NCBI GenBank assembly: GCA_015056015.1
Contig: SVHD01000010.1
Location: forward strand, 1-53,104
From: Clostridiales bacterium
GTDB taxonomy: Bacteria > Bacillota > Clostridia > Christensenellales > Aristaeellaceae
DNA: 53,104 bases
Direction: 5' to 3'
Below, piece by piece: positions 1 to 8,129 of the stretch; the stretch's first letter is position 1, and each line of letters starts with the position of its first letter. The translations under genes were made by a program, and so were the position numbers. Under the pieces are notes generated by a model that was not told the DNA's origin, did not search any database, and saw only the letters and a list, made by a program, of their open reading frames with translations.

Positions 1-50
1 CGCTTTTGATGGCAAAAGCGGTTCCCCCGCACCCCCTCCGAAAACCAATT
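1..50 (+). repeat. Hairpin element copy A, cut by window edge
   Basis: Positions 1-8 and 13-20 are the apical part of the hairpin (CGCTTTTG / CAAAAGCG). Positions 21-30 (GTTCCCCCGC) are the lower right arm, whose partner lies outside the window. The start of the conserved tail (ACCCCCTCCGAAAA) follows. The apical pairs differ from other copies (ATTCTTTG / CAAAGAAT) but still pair, which is a compensatory change. Forward orientation; the gene it would follow is out of view. Confidence 0.75.
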
Positions 51-145
51 GGGAAAATATCGTGTTTATATAAAAAGGCAGTGTGTCCCAGTTGGTTTGA
101 GGAATCGTCCCTATTCCGAATTTACTTAAAGGAGTTGATTTGCCT

Positions 146-1354
146 ATGAAAATCAATACTTCCCTGGCCCAGATGCCTGCGGGCTATCTGTTTGCCGAAA
201 TTGCCAAGCGAGTGAAGGAATTTTCCGCGGCCAATCCCGACGCCAATATTCTGCGCCTGGGCATTGGCGACGTCACCCGGCCTCTGGCCCCTGCGGTGGT
301 GCAGGCCTTTTCCGACGCCGCCCTGGAAATGGGCACGGCGGCGGGCTTCAAGGGCTACGGCCCGGATTTCGGCTATGATTTTCTGATTGACGCCATTATC
401 GCCGGGGATTATACCGCCCGGGGCGTTGAAATCGGCAAGGATGAAGTATTCATTTCCGACGGCGCCAAATCCGACGTAGGCAATCTGCAGGAATTATTTG
501 CGGCGGATGCGAAAATTGCCGTGACCGATCCCGTGTATCCCGTCTATGTGGATTCCAATGCCATGGCGGGCCGGCTTGGCCAGCATGTGGATGGCAAATG
601 GAGCAATCTTTGCTATCTGCCCTGCAATGCGGAAAACGGCTTTGTGCCGCCGCTGCCGGAAGAAAAGGTGGACGTAATTTATCTTTGCTATCCCAATAAC
701 CCCACCGGCACGGTGCTTACCAAGGCGCAGCTGAAGAAATTCGTGGATTGGGCGTTGGAAAATGAGGCGCTGATCGTTTACGACGCCGCTTACAAGGCCT
801 TTATCACTGAGGATGACGTGCCCCGGAGCATTTATGAAATCGAAGGCGCCAAGAAATGCGCCATGGAATGCTGCTCCTTCTCCAAGACTGCGGGCTTTAC
901 CGGCACGCGCTGTGCCTACACCGTCGTGCCCAAGGAACTGGTATTTGACGGGGTATCCCTGAATAAGATGTGGGGCCGCCGCCAGGCTACCAAATTCAAC
1001 GGCGTTTCCTATCCCGTGCAGAAGGCCGCCGCCGCGGTTTACACCGAAGCGGGCCAGCAGCAGATTATGGAAAGCATCAGCTATTATCTGGAAAATGCCC
1101 GGATCATCCGGGAAGGATTGCAGAAGGCGGGCATCCAGGTATTTGGCGGCGTGAACGCCCCCTACATCTGGATGAAGACCCCCAATAATATGAAGAGCTG
1201 GGATTTCTTTGATCTTCTGCTCAAGAAGGCCCATGTGGTGGGTACCCCGGGCGAGGGCTTTGGCCCCAGCGGCGAAGGCTATTTCCGCCTGACGGCCTTC
1301 AACACCAAGGAAAACACCATTGCGGCCGTGGAAAGAATTCTTTCCGTGCTGTAA
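146..1354 (+). CDS. dapL: LL-diaminopimelate aminotransferase DapL
   Basis: Class I/II PLP aminotransferase of 402 residues, close to the usual DapL length of about 410. It converts tetrahydrodipicolinate directly to LL-diaminopimelate for lysine and peptidoglycan synthesis in the cytosol. Visible motifs are YPNNPTG (about 182-188), YDAAYKAF (about 212-219) and the PLP-lysine segment [10 protein letters not shown] (Lys about 247), in the form typical of DapL. The ATG at 146 is chosen over an in-frame TTG at 140 because AAAGGAG at 128-134 leaves 11 nt to the ATG and only 5 to the TTG. It is followed at once by an intrinsic terminator, so it is probably monocistronic. A related aminotransferase function cannot be wholly excluded, but the motif set fits DapL well. 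Confidence 0.9.
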   Translation: MKINTSLAQMPAGYLFAEIAKRVKEFSAANPDANILRLGIGDVTRPLAPAVVQAFSDAALEMGTAAGFKGYGPDFGYDFLIDAIIAGDYTARGVEIGKDEVFISDGAKSDVGNLQELFAADAKIAVTDPVYPVYVDSNAMAGRLGQHVDGKWSNLCYLPCNAENGFVPPLPEEKVDVIYLCYPNNPTGTVLTKAQLKKFVDWALENEALIVYDAAYKAFITEDDVPRSIYEIEGAKKCAMECCSFSKTAGFTGTRCAYTVVPKELVFDGVSLNKMWGRRQATKFNGVSYPVQKAAAAVYTEAGQQQIMESISYYLENARIIREGLQKAGIQVFGGVNAPYIWMKTPNNMKSWDFFDLLLKKAHVVGTPGEGFGPSGEGYFRLTAFNTKENTIAAVERILSVL

Positions 1355-1364
1355 AAGAATGAAC

Positions 1365-1390
1365 AAGCCACCGGAAACGGTGGCTTTTTT
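1365..1390 (+). terminator. Intrinsic terminator of dapL
   Basis: Perfect 9-bp stem AAGCCACCG / CGGTGGCTT with a GAAA tetraloop, running into a T-tract, 10 nt after the dapL stop codon. Confidence 0.92.
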
Positions 1391-1403
1391 GATGAAAAAA
1401 TTC

Positions 1404-1432
1404 TTGCGCAGCAGAATAAAATATGGTATATT
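1404..1432 (+). promoter_or_regulatory. Probable promoter for the Cys/His-rich secreted protein
   Basis: TTGCGC at 1404-1409 and TATATT at 1427-1432 are separated by 17 nt. The -35 is only a partial match. It would give a leader of about 165 nt containing the palindrome at 1512-1574. Confidence 0.5.
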
Positions 1433-1511
1433 TTTTCTGCAAGTAAAGAAAGGGGATGGATGGACGGGATGATGGCCCATAGGATCAGGCAAAGCGAAAA
1501 TCTGCCCCTTT

Positions 1512-1574
1512 GGAAAAACAGGCGCAATCCGCTCGCGGTATTTTCGTGAGCGGGCTGCGCTTATTTGTTTTTCC
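1512..1574 (+). promoter_or_regulatory. 63-nt imperfect palindrome in the leader
   Basis: The segment begins GGAAAAACA and ends TGTTTTTCC. Inside, GCGCA pairs with TGCGC and CCGCTCGCG with a CGTGAGCGG-like arm around a short loop. The central stem is followed by a T-rich run (TTATTTGTTTTT), so it resembles a premature terminator between the promoter at 1404-1432 and the ribosome binding site at 1591-1597. It could be an attenuator or a factor-binding structure; no known riboswitch is recognised. Confidence 0.5.
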
Positions 1575-1604
1575 GCCCAATTTATGATGAAGGAAGGTGC
1601 CCCC

Positions 1605-3029
1605 ATGAAGAAAAAGCTATTTGTTTTCGGTCTGCTCCTTATTTCCCTGCTCTGCGTTTGCAGCGCTGCGTTGGCTGAGATGCACTGTACTATATGTGCG
1701 CCGGGGATATTAGAAGTCACCAGCTCCAGCGTGTACGGCTGCAATTTCAAGTGTAATTATTGCGGAGCGAGCGGCGGCACATCCCACGGCGCGCACGAGG
1801 ACCCGTGTGAATGCTGCGGAAGGATCCTCCCCTGCCAGCCTGCGTATATTCCCAATGGCGACGGCACCCATGCCCTTGTCTGCACATTCGTAAAAGACGG
1901 CGTGTATCCGGAAAATTGTACCCTCAAGCCCGGCGCCGTGGCGGATGAGGAGTGCGATGCCGGATGGGCCACCTGCACCGAGCCTGCCCGTTGCCTGGAC
2001 TGCAAGGCAACCGTTGGCGAGATTGACCCTGACAACCATTCCTGGGGAAACTGGAAGGATGATGGCAATGGCAACCATGTCCGCGTCTGCTGGCGCAATT
2101 CCGCCCATGTGGAAAGCCGGCCCCATACCGGCGGCACGGCCAACTGCGTGGAACAGGCCGTCTGCGACGAATGTCATTTGGAATACGGCAGCGTGGATCT
2201 TACTGCCCACGATTGGGGCGAATGGACGACGGAGGATGAAACAAACCATAGCCGTTCCTGCACGCGGGAAAATTGCGATGCAAAGGAAGAAACGGAAAAG
2301 CACGATTTTGATTTCAATTGCACCGCCAGCGGCGCCTGTTCGGCGTGCGGATATGTAAAGCAGGCCCAGGAGCATATTCCCGGCCCGGCGGCGACATGCA
2401 CGACGGAGCAGGTATGCACCCGCGCTGGCTGCGGCGCGGTGATCCGCGGCCGTTCGGGCCATGATTATAAAGCCGTGGTGACGGCGCCTTCCTGCTTAAC
2501 GGATGGCTATACCACCCACACCTGTGAAAACTGCGGCGACGCCTATACCGACGCTTTTGTTCCTGCCAAGGGGCATGTCTACGGCCAGTGGACGGCCCAG
2601 GGCGACGGCACCCACAGTGCCCTCTGCAAGCGCTGCCCGGAAATGCTGACGGTGGAATGCACGCTGTATCCGCTGGAGGATAAGACCGTATGCCCCGTTT
2701 GTGGCGAATATGGAGAGGGAATGTTCCCGGCGGTGAATGCGGCTGCTCAGGCGGTGGAGCCCCAGGCCCTGCCCCGGCATGGCGAATTGATCGTGCGGCT
2801 GCTGGAAAAGCCTGTGGAGAGCGCGGCCTACGGGATCACGGTGGCCTGGGAAGCGGCGGGCAAGGTGCTGCCCTTTGAGGGAACGGTTTCTGTTTCCCTG
2901 CCGCTGCAGGCAGAAGGCACGTTCAAGCTGATGCAAAACGGGGCGGAAATCCCCTTCACGCTGGAAAATGGCATGCTGATTTTCCAGACGGCAGAGGCGG
3001 GGCTTTTCCTGCTGGTTGCCGGCGAATAA
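1605..3029 (+). CDS. Secreted Cys/His-rich repeat protein, function unknown
   Basis: Protein of 474 residues with a clear signal peptide (lysine-rich start, hydrophobic LLLISLLCVC, cleavage near SAALA|E). The body carries about five degenerate units with pairs such as CDEC, CSAC, CENC and CPVC, set among H-x-W-x-x-W and GDGTH-type segments, so it could bind metal or form disulphides. The last 110 residues (from about 365) lack cysteines and look like a beta-rich domain. The start at 1605 is chosen over 1584 because AGGAAGG at 1591-1597 sits 7 nt upstream and the signal peptide begins there. Such cysteine-repeat exported proteins occur in gut Clostridia, but I know no established function. Flanked by its own promoter and terminator. 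Confidence 0.8.
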   Translation: MKKKLFVFGLLLISLLCVCSAALAEMHCTICAPGILEVTSSSVYGCNFKCNYCGASGGTSHGAHEDPCECCGRILPCQPAYIPNGDGTHALVCTFVKDGVYPENCTLKPGAVADEECDAGWATCTEPARCLDCKATVGEIDPDNHSWGNWKDDGNGNHVRVCWRNSAHVESRPHTGGTANCVEQAVCDECHLEYGSVDLTAHDWGEWTTEDETNHSRSCTRENCDAKEETEKHDFDFNCTASGACSACGYVKQAQEHIPGPAATCTTEQVCTRAGCGAVIRGRSGHDYKAVVTAPSCLTDGYTTHTCENCGDAYTDAFVPAKGHVYGQWTAQGDGTHSALCKRCPEMLTVECTLYPLEDKTVCPVCGEYGEGMFPAVNAAAQAVEPQALPRHGELIVRLLEKPVESAAYGITVAWEAAGKVLPFEGTVSVSLPLQAEGTFKLMQNGAEIPFTLENGMLIFQTAEAGLFLLVAGE

Positions 3030-3044
3030 AAGCAAAGAAATGAG

Positions 3045-3070
3045 GGCGCAGGAAACCCCTGCGCCTTTTT
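3045..3070 (+). terminator. Intrinsic terminator
   Basis: Eight-bp stem GGCGCAGG / CCTGCGCC with loop AAACC and a following TTTTT, 15 nt after the stop of the Cys/His-rich protein. Confidence 0.9.
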
Positions 3071-3135
3071 GCGTGGAATTCTTTTTCGGGAAAGGAAAAA
3101 AATCCCTGAAATGCCGGCTGCAGGCAGGATTTTCA

Positions 3136-3164
3136 TTGAAATGGGCCATAAAATATGATATACT
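3136..3164 (+). promoter_or_regulatory. Promoter for xpaC-telA
   Basis: TTGAAA at 3136-3141 and TATACT at 3159-3164 with a 17-nt spacer, downstream of the preceding terminator and about 110 nt before xpaC. Confidence 0.7.
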
Positions 3165-3282
3165 GAAACGTGGAAAAGCCGGTTTTTGGCAGGCATAATG
3201 TATCTTTGAAGCAAATTCCCTTGAGTGGATTTTTGCCTTATGCTATGCTGATCATGCGGTATTTCGAAAGGGGGAAATTCCT

Positions 3283-3957
3283 TTGCAGAAGAACAACAAA
3301 AAGAAAACGCAGAAAAAGGGCCTGACCGCGGCGCTGATTGCGGCGGGGATTGTGGTGGTGCTCTTTTCCCTGATTTTCAAGCTCTATCGCTGGCAGCATT
3401 ATCTGATCTGCGGCGGCCTGGCGCTGCTGATCGGGCGCATTGTATTTATCATGGCCCAGGGCGTGGATACCAGCAAAAAGGCCCCTGCCCAGCAGCCCAT
3501 CCCCAAGACCGGGGATCAGGCGGTGGATTCCCTGGTGGAAAAGGGCCAGGAAATGCTGCAGCTGATTCAGGATGAAAATGATCTCATCCCCGATCCCGAG
3601 CTTTCTGCCCAGATGGAAAAGCTGGATGATATTGCCAACCGCATTTTCCGCACCGTGGCCGAGCAGCCGGGCAAGGCGCCCCAGATCCGCCGGTTTATGG
3701 ATTATTATCTGCCCACCACCCTGAAAATGCTCACCAGCTATCGCAAGATGGATGAGCGCAAGGTGGAAGGCAGGAATGCCGAAGCCACCAGAAAGCAGAT
3801 CCGCGACGCCATGGACGTGGTCATCAAGGCCTTTGAAAAGCAATTGGATACCATGTATCAGGATGATCTGCTGGATATCTCCACCGATATTGACGTATTG
3901 GAAGCAATGCTCAAGCAGGATGGTCTGATTGATTCTGGCATCAGGAATCAGGAATGA
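3283..3957 (+). CDS. xpaC: XpaC-like membrane protein
   Basis: Protein of 224 residues with a lysine-rich N-terminus, two membrane segments (about 13-34 and 40-59) and a soluble helical C-terminal part from about 75. This matches the XpaC family (named for 5-bromo-4-chloroindolyl phosphate hydrolysis), which is usually encoded next to telA, as here with 52 nt between. The family's biochemical role is unsettled; it is linked to envelope stress together with TelA. The start is TTG at 3283, preceded by an AAAGGGGGAAA ribosome binding site at 3267-3277. No ATG starts upstream in frame close enough to that site. Confidence 0.75.
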   Translation: MQKNNKKKTQKKGLTAALIAAGIVVVLFSLIFKLYRWQHYLICGGLALLIGRIVFIMAQGVDTSKKAPAQQPIPKTGDQAVDSLVEKGQEMLQLIQDENDLIPDPELSAQMEKLDDIANRIFRTVAEQPGKAPQIRRFMDYYLPTTLKMLTSYRKMDERKVEGRNAEATRKQIRDAMDVVIKAFEKQLDTMYQDDLLDISTDIDVLEAMLKQDGLIDSGIRNQE

Positions 3958-4009
3958 TTCTTGCTGCCGGTTCATGATAACGATTTTATTTTGAAAGGGG
4001 ATCCTCTCC

Positions 4010-5227
4010 ATGACTGAAGCCAATACCGCCACCCAGGCCGCGTCGGCCGCCCAGACCGCTCCCGAAACTGCCGTCCATTCCGCCCCCGTCCTCACCCTGA
4101 ATCCCGAACTGGGGGATAAGATGGTGCTGGAAAAGGCCGTGGATATGCTCAATGAACTCAAGGCCCCCGCCGCTCCCGACGCCAAGGAAGCCGTGGAAGC
4201 CCTGGATTCCACCCTCACCGAAGCGGAAAAGATTCAGGTTTCCGAATTCGCCAAGACCATCGATCTGACCAATCCCGATCATGTGATGCTCTACGGCGCG
4301 GACGCCCAGAAGAAGATTTCCACCTTCGCCGATACCGTGCTGGGCGGCGTGCAGACCACCGACAGCGGCGATGTGGGCGATATGCTTACCAATCTGATTG
4401 CCGAATTGCAGGAATTCAATACCGCCGGTGAACGCCCCAAGGGGCTGCGCGGCCTGTTCTTCAGCGCCAAGAAGCAGATTGCCACCATCCAGGCCAAGTA
4501 TGAAGATGTTTCCACCAATGTGGGCGTTATCGCCGGCAATCTGGAACAGCATCAGGTGCAGCTGCTCAAGGACGTGGCCATGTTCAATCATCTCTATGAT
4601 ATGAACCTGGAATACTTCCATGAACTGACCCTCTATATCGTGGCCGGCGAACAGCGGCTCAAGGAAGTGCGGGAAACCGATCTGGTGCAGCTTCGTGAAA
4701 TCGCCGAAAAGAGCGGCGACGCCATGGACGCCCAGAAGGCCAACGACCTGGCCTCCTATTGCGATCGCTTCGAAAAGAAGCTCCACGACCTGAAGCTCAC
4801 CCGCCAGGTCTCCATGCAGATGGCGCCCCAGATCCGCCTGCTGCAGAATAATAATTCCCTGCTGGTGGAACGCATCCAGTCCACCCTGGTCAATACCCTG
4901 CCCCTGTGGAAGAATCAGATGGTGCTGGCCCTGGGTCTGCATCATTCCCAGCAGGCCATGAAGGCCCAGCGCGCCGTGACCGATATGACCAACGAACTGC
5001 TCAAGAAGAATGCCGAAACCCTCAAGATGGGCACCATCGAAACCGCCAAGGAATCCGAACGCGGCATCATCGATATGGAAACCCTGGTTTCTACCAACCA
5101 GTCCCTCATCGATACCATTAACGAGGTTTCCCGCATCCAGCAGGAAGGCCGCCAGAAGCGCCTCGAAGCCGAAAAGACCCTCATGACCATGGAAAAGGAT
5201 CTCAAGCAGAAGCTGCTGACCATGTAA
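4010..5227 (+). CDS. telA: TelA-family toxic anion resistance protein
   Basis: Cytosolic, strongly helical protein of 405 residues, matching the TelA/KlaA family in length and segments: the region with DMLTNLIAEL (about 123-132), the FFSAKKQIATIQAKYEDV segment (about 150-168) and the QVQLLKDVAMFNHLYDMN helix. The N-terminal 30 residues are Ala/Thr-rich and low in complexity. Family members are associated with tellurite and envelope-agent tolerance, with unknown mechanism. It follows xpaC in an apparent operon, with a strong GAAAGGGGATCC-type ribosome binding region. Hairpin element B1 begins 18 nt after the stop codon. Confidence 0.85.
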   Translation: MTEANTATQAASAAQTAPETAVHSAPVLTLNPELGDKMVLEKAVDMLNELKAPAAPDAKEAVEALDSTLTEAEKIQVSEFAKTIDLTNPDHVMLYGADAQKKISTFADTVLGGVQTTDSGDVGDMLTNLIAELQEFNTAGERPKGLRGLFFSAKKQIATIQAKYEDVSTNVGVIAGNLEQHQVQLLKDVAMFNHLYDMNLEYFHELTLYIVAGEQRLKEVRETDLVQLREIAEKSGDAMDAQKANDLASYCDRFEKKLHDLKLTRQVSMQMAPQIRLLQNNNSLLVERIQSTLVNTLPLWKNQMVLALGLHHSQQAMKAQRAVTDMTNELLKKNAETLKMGTIETAKESERGIIDMETLVSTNQSLIDTINEVSRIQQEGRQKRLEAEKTLMTMEKDLKQKLLTM

Positions 5228-5245
5228 GGGGAGACGGGGTTTTTT

Positions 5246-5307
5246 CTGGGGGAACCGTTCTTTGTGGCCAAAGAACGGTTTCCCCAGGCCCCTTCCAAGA
5301 AAGCCGT
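5246..5307 (+). repeat. Hairpin element copy B1 (short tail)
   Basis: Left arm CTGGGGGAACCGTTCTTTG (5246-5264), loop TGGC, right arm 5269-5287, then only the first 20 nt of the conserved tail (CCCCTTCCAAGAAAG). The outer pairs C-G and T-A replace the G-C and C-G of most copies, a compensatory change. It begins 18 nt after the telA stop, in the same orientation. Confidence 0.88.
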
Positions 5308-5439
5308 TCGGGAATGTAGCGGTCGGGATGATTCGGCCATGTGCCCGTGCGGCGTGAAATGACGATTTATTCCAAGGGTATCCAATTTTTATATTGCTTC
5401 GTGGGGAAATTGTTTCTTTGAAATAAGCCAAGGAATAAT
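5308..5439. other. Intergenic spacer between two opposed hairpin elements
   Basis: I see no coding sequence here. Together with B1 and B2 it makes up the 317-nt gap between telA and the LemA-like gene. Confidence 0.5.
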
Positions 5440-5505
5440 CCATACCGCTTTCTTGGAGGGGGGCGGGGGGAACCATTCTTTGGCGACAAAGAATGGTTCC
5501 CCCCG
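5440..5505 (-). repeat. Hairpin element copy B2, inverted
   Basis: Reverse copy: tail remnant (CCGCTTTCTTGGAGGGG) first, then a perfect hairpin with arms 5464-5482 and 5487-5505. It points against the downstream LemA-like gene, one of the few copies not lying 3' of a gene on its own strand. With B1 it forms an inverted pair about 180 nt apart. Confidence 0.88.
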
Positions 5506-5544
5506 AATACATCCTCATCCCCAATTCCCTCCGGAGGAAGAAAG

Positions 5545-6081
5545 ATGAAGTTGCGTGCAGGTGCCGCATTTTTTTTAATGATTTTGATGGTGCTCTTCGG
5601 CGTCGTATTTGGCGCGTATCGCGGCTGGAATGAAGAGCGGGCCATGGTAGAGGAAACCTGGGCCGGGCTGGAAAGCATGCTTCAGGCGCGGGTGGAATCG
5701 GCGTATAATGTGCTGACGGTGGCCGGGCGGCATTTGCCCCAGGATCACGAGGCCGTAGTGCGCCTGCGCAATGCCCGGGATACGCTGGAGGGGGAAAATT
5801 CCCTTTCCGAAAAGGCGGCGGCCAATGAAGAATTGACCCGGGCGGCGAAGGACGTGCTTGCGCTGCTGGTGGAAACGCCAAGCGTGCAGCAGGACAGCCG
5901 GGACAGGATGTATGCGGAAAGCTATCTGCCCCAGATGCTGGCCCAGAGCGAGGAAAAAACGGCGGGCGCCCAATACAATATTGCGGCGGCCCAATTTAAC
6001 GAGCGATTAAGCGCCAGCCTCAGCGGGAAGATTGCATCCCTGCTGGGCATTGAAATGGCGGAAGAATTTATTGCGCCGTAA
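5545..6081 (+). CDS. LemA-family membrane protein (divergent)
   Basis: Protein of 178 residues with one N-terminal membrane segment (about 5-24). A helical region follows (ETWAGLESMLQARVESAYNV), corresponding to the LemA core usually written as AW..ID.QL..R..LIPNLV. The C-terminal YNIAAAQFNERL...IASLLGI matches the LemA signature of Y-N-x-A-V-x-x-Y-N followed by F-P-x-x-x-A-x-x-x-G. The start at 5545 has GGAGGA at 5533-5538. It is followed after 14 nt by a TPM-domain gene, the classic LemA-TPM pairing. The family's function is uncertain; membrane-associated stress and envelope roles are proposed. Confidence 0.78.
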   Translation: MKLRAGAAFFLMILMVLFGVVFGAYRGWNEERAMVEETWAGLESMLQARVESAYNVLTVAGRHLPQDHEAVVRLRNARDTLEGENSLSEKAAANEELTRAAKDVLALLVETPSVQQDSRDRMYAESYLPQMLAQSEEKTAGAQYNIAAAQFNERLSASLSGKIASLLGIEMAEEFIAP

Positions 6082-6095
6082 AGGGGGAAAAATCG

Positions 6096-6839
6096 ATGCT
6101 GAAAACGCGAATCCTGTTGATTGCGCTTGCCTGCTGTCTGTTTTTCCTGCCGGCCGCGGCGGAAAGTCAATATCCCCAGGCCCAGGGCGCGGTGACCGAT
6201 CTGGCCGGGGTGCTGGGCGTGGCCACGGCGGATGATACGGCGCTGCTTTCCCAGCGGCTGAAGGATGCTGTGGACGGGGAAATTTATGTGGTCACCCGGC
6301 ATTTTCTGGGCGGCGCGGAGCCCCTGGAATACGGGCAATATTTATTTGACGCCTGGGAACTGGGCGAAATGGATTGCCTTCTGCTGATGGTGATCGGGGA
6401 AGAGGATTATGCGCTGATCCTGGGCAATGAAGCGGGCAAGCGATTGCCCCTGGAAAGCCAGATGACCCTGCTGGCCAATTCCTTCCGGGTGGAATATTTG
6501 AACCGGGAATACGATGAGGCGGTGGGAAAATTCCTGCCGGCGCTGAGCGGGCAATTGGCCCGGGCCGCCGGGGAAAAGATCGATGTATCCGGGCTCTTTG
6601 GAAAAACGGCTGCGGAAATCACGCCCCGGCCCTCAGCATGGAATGATTTATGGAATGGCATGTTTGCCCAGGTAGAGGAAGAGGAAGAAAGCAACTGGGA
6701 AGAAGAAATGGCCCAGGAGGAAACGGAAACCAACTGGCGCACGGTGATTATCTGGGGGCTGGTGATTTATTTCCTCTTTATCCGAAAGAAAAAGAAGCGG
6801 CGGTATAACTTTGGTCATCCGCCCAAAGGCAGGCGATAA
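6096..6839 (+). CDS. TPM-domain protein, membrane anchored
   Basis: Protein of 247 residues with a signal peptide (about 1-21, ending PAAA|ES), then a TPM domain (about 24-165). That domain shows the typical N-terminal VTDLAGVL opening, an EIYVVT strand and a central GEMDCLLLMV core. An acidic low-complexity stretch (VEEEEESNWEEEMAQEE) follows, then a C-terminal membrane segment (about 217-229) with a basic KKKKRR stop. It is therefore probably anchored with the TPM domain outside. Some TPM domains have phosphatase activity; the substrate is unknown here. It lies 14 nt after the LemA-like gene and 3 nt before the next gene. Confidence 0.8.
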   Translation: MLKTRILLIALACCLFFLPAAAESQYPQAQGAVTDLAGVLGVATADDTALLSQRLKDAVDGEIYVVTRHFLGGAEPLEYGQYLFDAWELGEMDCLLLMVIGEEDYALILGNEAGKRLPLESQMTLLANSFRVEYLNREYDEAVGKFLPALSGQLARAAGEKIDVSGLFGKTAAEITPRPSAWNDLWNGMFAQVEEEEESNWEEEMAQEETETNWRTVIIWGLVIYFLFIRKKKKRRYNFGHPPKGRR

Positions 6840-6842
6840 GCA

Positions 6843-8033
6843 ATGCGGCTTTGCATGATTTCCCTGGATGCGGTATCCCAGCCGGATGGGGAGCGGCTGT
6901 TTTCCCTGCCCCATCTTGCCCGGCTGAAAAAGACGGGGGTATTCTGCCAGCATGTGCAGACGGTATACCCCACCATCACCTACCCCATCCATTCCTCGCT
7001 GCTTACCGGCTGCTATCCGGAAAGCCATGGCATCGGCCATAATCAGCCCTTCCAGCCCGATACGGAAAAGAAAATGCGGGCCTGGTTCTGGGAAATTGGG
7101 CAGATTCAGAAAAAAACGCTGCATCAGGCCGCCCATGAAAAGGGGCTGGATGTGGCCTCCATTCTTTGGCCGGTAACGGGGAAAAATCCCTATGCCCGGC
7201 GGAATTTCCCGGAGGTGCTTCCCCTGCCCGGGGAAAGCGCAGTGAAAAAAATGCTTTCCTACGCATCGCCTCTGTGGATTTTGCGGATGGAGCTTTTATA
7301 CGGCAGGCAGCGCAAGAGCATCCGCCAGCCCGATCTGGATGAATATGCCGCCCTGCTTTGCGAAAAGCTGTATGCCTCCCATCGGCCGCCGGATGTGCTG
7401 ACCGTGCATCTGGTGGATTGCGACGCCATGCGCCATGAGCATGGGGCGGAAAGCGCCGAGGCCCACGCCGCCATGGAACGGCTGGATCGGCATGTGGGCC
7501 AGATCATGACTGCGGTGGAAAAGGCCGGGCTTTGGGATGAAATGCTTTTTTGCATCGTCAGCGATCATGGGCAGCAGGATGCCCGCTGCGGCGTGATGCT
7601 GGATCGGGAATTGAAAAATGTCTGCGGCGCAAGGGCGCAGACCTTGGGCATGGGCGCCTATATTTTTGCAGATGATCTCAAAAAAGCCAGGGAAGCCCTG
7701 GAAAATCACCGGGCGGAATGGAAAATCCGCCGGATTCTGGATGCGGATGAAATCCGGGCCATGCATGGGCCAAGGGATGTGCAGCTGGCGGTGGAAGCGG
7801 AAGAAAACTGCTGCTTCATCGATGAAAGCGAGGAAACCTTTGGGGAGCATGGCTTTTCCATCAAGGAAAAGCAGGCCCAGACCTTTTTCCTGCTTTCGGG
7901 CCCCGGGGTGCAGGCGGGCATGGAAATTCCCGGGATGCAATTGGTGGATATTGCGCCCACCCTGGCCGGGGCCATGGGCCTTTCCCTGCCCGATGCGGAG
8001 GGGAAAGCGATTCCGGATATTTTCCGGGGATGA
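6843..8033 (+). CDS. Type I phosphodiesterase / nucleotide pyrophosphatase family protein
   Basis: Protein of 396 residues of the alkaline phosphatase superfamily, NPP-like. The first metal aspartate is in MISLDAVS (about 8-10). The nucleophile threonine lies in VYPTITYPIHSSLLTG (about 41-56), followed by CYPESHGIGHN. Later metal ligands are in SDHGQQ (about 240) and EHGFS (about 335). No signal peptide is visible, so a cytosolic phosphodiesterase or pyrophosphatase is likely; the substrate cannot be read from sequence. It starts 3 nt after the TPM gene and so belongs to the lemA-like/TPM operon. Confidence 0.82.
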   Translation: MRLCMISLDAVSQPDGERLFSLPHLARLKKTGVFCQHVQTVYPTITYPIHSSLLTGCYPESHGIGHNQPFQPDTEKKMRAWFWEIGQIQKKTLHQAAHEKGLDVASILWPVTGKNPYARRNFPEVLPLPGESAVKKMLSYASPLWILRMELLYGRQRKSIRQPDLDEYAALLCEKLYASHRPPDVLTVHLVDCDAMRHEHGAESAEAHAAMERLDRHVGQIMTAVEKAGLWDEMLFCIVSDHGQQDARCGVMLDRELKNVCGARAQTLGMGAYIFADDLKKAREALENHRAEWKIRRILDADEIRAMHGPRDVQLAVEAEENCCFIDESEETFGEHGFSIKEKQAQTFFLLSGPGVQAGMEIPGMQLVDIAPTLAGAMGLSLPDAEGKAIPDIFRG

Positions 8034-8055
8034 TTCCGCTTTTCAAGCCCCGGGC

Positions 8056-8083
8056 TTGACATATGGAAAGAACATGGTATCCT
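8056..8083 (+). promoter_or_regulatory. Promoter for the metallo-hydrolase gene
   Basis: TTGACA at 8056-8061, a 16-nt spacer and TATCCT at 8078-8083, in the 96-nt gap before the gene at 8130. Confidence 0.65.
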
Positions 8084-8129
8084 AAAAGAAGGAAGGGAAA
8101 TTTTCCTTTCCATCCAAAGGAGTGATCGC

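Noticed and set aside
5246-5287. Hairpin elements as ordinary intrinsic terminators
   Set aside because: The hairpins are followed by CCCC-rich sequence instead of a U-tract, and a long conserved tail lies beyond, unlike the true terminators in the window.
3986-5881. Minus-strand open frame of 631 codons across telA and the intergenic gap
   Set aside because: It runs through hairpin elements B1 and B2 and is antisense to telA.
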